This document shows, piece by piece, positions 60,801 through 64,000 of a stretch of 64,000 nt of DNA. The first letter of the stretch is position 1. Each line of letters opens with the position of its first letter. This stretch comes from Stropharia rugosoannulata (lineage: Eukaryota > Basidiomycota > Agaricomycetes > Agaricales > Strophariaceae). The DNA is taken from positions 1,188,001 to 1,252,000 of the forward strand of contig JANCIK010000003.1 in assembly GCA_028532985.1 (NCBI GenBank), in the 5' to 3' direction. Position numbers and translations under genes: made by a program. The notes under the pieces are model-generated. The model saw only the letters and a list, made by a program, of their open reading frames with translations. It was not told the DNA's origin and did no database searches.

Positions 60801-60948
60801 AATATTACCCCACATATCAGCTGTCAATATCCATGAACGAAGTTCTGGTCCAACGTACACGCGAAGACCCCAGTTAGAGCTGTTTGGAATGGGTGAGACG
60901 GAGCTTGATGTCAAGTGTTTAAATTGGATCAAGTTCAATGGGAAATAG
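57841..60948 (+). CDS. JmjC-domain protein (Fe(II)/2-oxoglutarate oxygenase-like)
   Basis: Basidiomycete JmjC protein. The first exon (start 57841) is long and disordered, rich in Asn/Asp/Val, with a basic repeat (RRVQDHRKN..., VQDYRNDTK, VQVYRDRTL). Then come VSTKVKTKLPMNRLVKAWGP and RGETFEFEP. The cupin core is HHFWHIDSDGYGTFLNVVTG followed by CKWWIVARP (59708-59790), giving the HxD iron ligands, and PGSELIMRPNTLHTVYTP (about 59920-60015, across an intron), giving the distal His. The C-terminus (SLELILWLDATYTTNVGGPP; ends NWIKFNGK) is family-specific. Catalytic ligands are intact, so histone or nucleic-acid demethylase-type chemistry is possible but unproven. About seven exons. Confidence 0.78.
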
Positions 60949-61734
60949 GTTCTTAATTTCACTACACGCAATCTGAAAAGTCATTCGGATAGTTTTCTTT
61001 TCATGTAAAGGTCAAGATACAGAATACGTAAATATTCAATCATCATGCCCATAATATTTTTTAATACATGAGATTCAATCATCACTCTGAGCCCGGAACG
61101 GAAGACAAGACACCAGTCCTCAATAGTAGTAGTACAGTCAACAGGGCAGCGCTCCGCCTGCATAGAAAGCCGGATGCTACACAGACCAATGCCAATTGCG
61201 AGTCACGACGACCGTTATAATTTTCAAAATTACGAAGAGCAAGTGCTGACTCCAGGCACGATGACTCCGTTCTTACAACAGGGTGTGATCATAGACTCCG
61301 AATATATCATACTATATGGGGACCGCCGCTGCCATAGTATGAGTCTGCCACTTTCGAAAACATAACCAATACAGCTGTCTGGCCGCAGGCTTAGTAGTAA
61401 TTGTGACTACTAATATTTGAAAAGTCCGATTCAAGTATTTAAGAGGCTTAAATTTCATGTAGAAAGTGCATGGTAAATGTACATTTTTTGGATATACTAT
61501 TACAGGCGACCATGACCTTTAATTTACTGTGACTAGGTGCGCTAGTCTCAAACTAGTCTCGGAGAGTCAAATAATGAATCCGAATCGGGGCCTCAAGTTA
61601 GCCTCAACTTGAGTCATTATAACTAGTTAGGAAGACGAGTCAGGCCAGAAACATTATATAAATATAAAGGTGCTCAGTTAGACTAATGCGGCCAACTTCA
61701 ACACTATACAGACCAGTCACCAACATTTCCTACT
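60949..61734. other. Intergenic region with short inverted repeat
   Basis: No supported gene between the JmjC and DUF6698 genes. Small frames on both strands lack support. Confidence 0.4.
61592..61613. repeat. Perfect 8-bp inverted repeat
   Basis: Arms ctcaagtt (61592-61599) and aacttgag (61606-61613) flank agcctc, about 120 bp upstream of the DUF6698 start codon. It could be a dimeric transcription factor site or a transposon footprint. Confidence 0.6.
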
Positions 61735-63333
61735 ATGCCGCCTTCCGGAGAGTCTGGCCTCGAATATAACACTGGGCAGGAAGAAAACCAGGCAGAGCGG
61801 CCCACTCAGAATAATGCGAATGCGCAAATTGCGCGACTTAAACGCCGCCTTGCTTCCTCTCTAGAAGAAGTCAAAGAGCTCTCGCAGAGAAAAAATAAAA
61901 AGCCACCGTAAGCATTCTCTTAAATTGCTTCTAAAGGTTATTTACCTAGGTTTCAAGGACAATTATTACTTTGGGGCGCGGAATTCGGCGCCTTGTGTCT
62001 CTTTATGACTCTTTGGATGACCTCATTCAGGCTGCAGACGAATATAATGTTGATGACGTCGACAATGATGAAGTAGATCTGATAACTCCTGATGTATTGG
62101 AGAAATGTCAAGAGTGTGTGTTTTTTTCCCCTGTATTGCCTAGCTTCTTGACACTATTAAAAGGACTGCACAACGGTTTTCAGCATTCAAAATTCTTATA
62201 CAGGTATTGCCTTCGGTGGCACAGGCAATTGAAGATCCTGATATTGATATTGACTCCTACCTAGCACAGGTGTGTTACAATATTTTCACCTTTTACCTGT
62301 CTCTTTAATGGTACATTACAATAGCTGCAGAAAGGTGCAAATGATGCTCGTAGTGACGATGTGCGAAGAATCAAAGAAGAACTTGCACTGTGGCTCAATG
62401 CGGATTATAAACCAAATCCTCCACTTAATGTGAAATGTAGAAATGACCGTGGAATAAACAATGATGTAACTGGCCGTTTACTATGTCCCATTGAATATGA
62501 CTGGGATAATGAAGTGTGAGCACAGTCTTTTTTTGTTTAGCTCATGGGCATGTTTTTTTTAACATACATACATATGCAGGGTCCGTGATCAAATCCGATC
62601 TGGTACTTGCAATATTTCTGAGGATTACTTTCTTCGGTGTTTTTATCCATATGGAAAAGGGGATCAAGATAATATTGAGAAAGGATTTCTTCGAAGTGGC
62701 TTATTAGTCAAAGTGAGTACATTTCCATGTATGCAACTTTATATTTACTTATACATATTTCTTCTTAATAGACATATTCTAGCATTTTTACATCGCCTTC
62801 ATCATCTGATTGCTTTGATGATGAGGATGAAAATGGCTCAGCAAGAAAGAAGCAACGGCTGTCTTCTGAAACAGCCCATAAAAAAGCCACAAAGTGTAAT
62901 GTGGCCAATATTCTGGGTATGAACGGACGTGTTACACCACGTTCCATTGCTTATGTAGCTGTTCTGGTAGGTGTTTCAATACTTATATGGGTCAATTGTA
63001 TTCTTACTTTTGCTATGCTAGTTGGCCTTTAATTTGACTGATGCTGGCTATTGGATGGAGTCTTATAATTCATTTGACTTTCAGGCATTATATTTATTGA
63101 TAGTTGAGTTCTTTGAAGCTCCCAGTGGTCCAGCAGCACAAAAGCGTTCACAAAGTTTGCTCAAATGGTGGACCACGTATGTATTTCAAGCATTTTTGTC
63201 TTTCTAGAATATTGACTACATTCTCAATAGACAAATATTTCCCCATCATTCCAATGCATCTACTAATACTCGCAAATCTAGAGAAAAGCTTGCTAGGCAA
63301 AGGGCAATACGGGAAACAACACCACCTATATAA
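61735..63333 (+). CDS. DUF6698-family protein
   Basis: Agaricomycete-specific DUF6698 family. The start at 61735 (MPPSGESGLEYNTGQEENQA) leads into a basic coiled segment (ARLKRRLASSLEEVKELSQR). Then exons carry LVSLYDSLDDLIQAADEYN, DIDIDSYLAQLQKGANDARS, LNVKCRNDRGINNDVTGRLL with CPIEYDW, KGFLRSGLLVKTYSSIFTSP, and GMNGRVTPRSIAYVAVLLAF, all in the usual order. The last exon is QIFPHHSNASTNTRKSREK to ETTPPI, stop 63331-63333. About eight exons with clean borders. Function is unknown; these genes often occur in many copies near transposons. Confidence 0.82.
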
Positions 63334-63500
63334 TATATTTTTAATATTTTTCAATACTTAGTACAGTTTGGTAGTACTTGATAATGTTTTTATGAAAGTA
63401 TTTGGTATTTAATGTAAAGCAAACACACTGTTTGTTGTGAATAAATGTTAACATGGATCAAACTTGAAGTTTAACTTTCCACAGCCTATTTGCTGGTAAG

Positions 63501-64000
63501 ACACCAGTGGGCAGCACAGCATCAGTAACATACCAGTGGGTAGAACAGTGTTAGTAACATACCAGTACATGGCACAGTGGCAGTAGTGTACCAGTAGGTA
63601 GCATAGTGTCAGTAATATACCAGTACACAGCATAGTGTTAGTAAAGTACTAGTATGTAGAACAGCGTCAGTAATGTACCAGTACATAGCATAGTGTTAGT
63701 AGAGTACCAGTACGTAGAACAGTGTCAGTAATGTACCAGTACGTAGCATAGTGTTAGTAGAGTACCAGTACATAGAACAGTGTCAGTGATGTACCAGTAC
63801 GTAGCATAGTGTTAGTAAAGTACTAGTATGTAGAACAGCGTCAGTAATGTACCAGTACGTAGCATAGTGTTAGTAGAGTACCAGTACATAGAACAGTGTC
63901 AGTAATGTACCAGTACGTAGCATAGTGTTAGTAGAGTACTAGTATGTAGAACAGCGTCAGTAATGTACCAGTACGTAGCATAGTGTTAGTAAAGTACTAG
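63501..64000. repeat. 29-bp minisatellite, dimeric 58-bp higher-order unit, continues past window
   Basis: At least 17 tandem 29-bp monomers of the form gtaccagtacgtagcatagt + gttagtaga. Two types alternate in the right half (gtagcatagtgttagtaga and atagaacagtgtcagtaat), giving a 58-bp repeat. The first five copies are divergent; later ones are nearly uniform, as expected at the edge of a satellite block. It reaches the last base of the window. Confidence 0.93.

Noticed and set aside
56535..60948. One fused gene covering the orphan and JmjC frames
   Set aside because: No donor/acceptor pair I tried keeps both frames; kept as two genes, with the possibility noted.
63501..64000. CRISPR-like reading of the 29-bp repeats
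   Set aside because: Repeats are directly adjacent with no unique spacers, and the organism is a eukaryote.
1..64000. tRNA or rRNA genes
   Set aside because: I looked for B-box-like ggttcgaatcc sequences with a matching acceptor stem and for conserved rRNA blocks and saw none; a covariance-model scan would be decisive.

Overview
The window reads as nuclear DNA of a filamentous basidiomycete, most likely a mushroom-forming Agaricomycete. Genes on both strands are cut by many short GT-AG introns of about 50-70 bp. The conserved proteins are fungal (Sho1, GAL10-type epimerase without a mutarotase domain, M35 peptidase). Several families typical of Agaricomycetes are present: DUF4246, DUF6698, OTT_1508-like deaminase, Plavaka transposase, and F-box/LRR proteins. 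I saw no tRNA, rRNA or CRISPR array. All annotation is by eye from sequence, and exon ends are exact only where stated.

Left part (1-36.4 kb) is gene-dense and mostly conserved. In order it holds an acid sphingomyelinase-like enzyme, an M35 metallopeptidase, an F-box protein, a Fhit-type hydrolase, a small coiled-coil protein divergent from THO subunit THOC1/Hpr1, UDP-glucose 4-epimerase, a DHA1-type MFS transporter, a DUF4246 protein, the prolyl isomerase Pin1/Ess1, a PhzF-like protein, a second F-box-like LRR protein, the splicing factor WBP11 divergent from the RING E3 RNF10/Mag2, the osmosensor Sho1, a GNAT acetyltransferase, eEF2 (seven exons, exactly 842 aa), and an OTT_1508-type deaminase-like protein. 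These are ordinary neighbours, not a cluster. RNA-handling functions recur (THOC1, Pin1, WBP11, RNF10, eEF2).

Right part (36.4-64 kb) is different. It has longer empty stretches, repeats, a transposon gene, lineage-specific proteins and decayed genes. It contains a roughly 1.55-kb GC-rich tandem array whose units fold into three perfect hairpins, a broken PH-like/coiled-coil gene, a Q-rich coiled-coil gene, a Plavaka (CACTA-like) transposase, a KOW-domain Spt5-like protein, a 5'-truncated and frameshifted pyruvate kinase copy, an orphan gene, a JmjC protein, a DUF6698 protein, and a 29-bp minisatellite that runs off the window end.

The most unusual object is the hairpin array at about 37.65-39.20 kb. 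Stems are perfectly paired, one unit shows a compensated stem change, and loops occur in both orientations. That pattern suggests hairpin- or cruciform-driven rearrangement rather than plain satellite drift.
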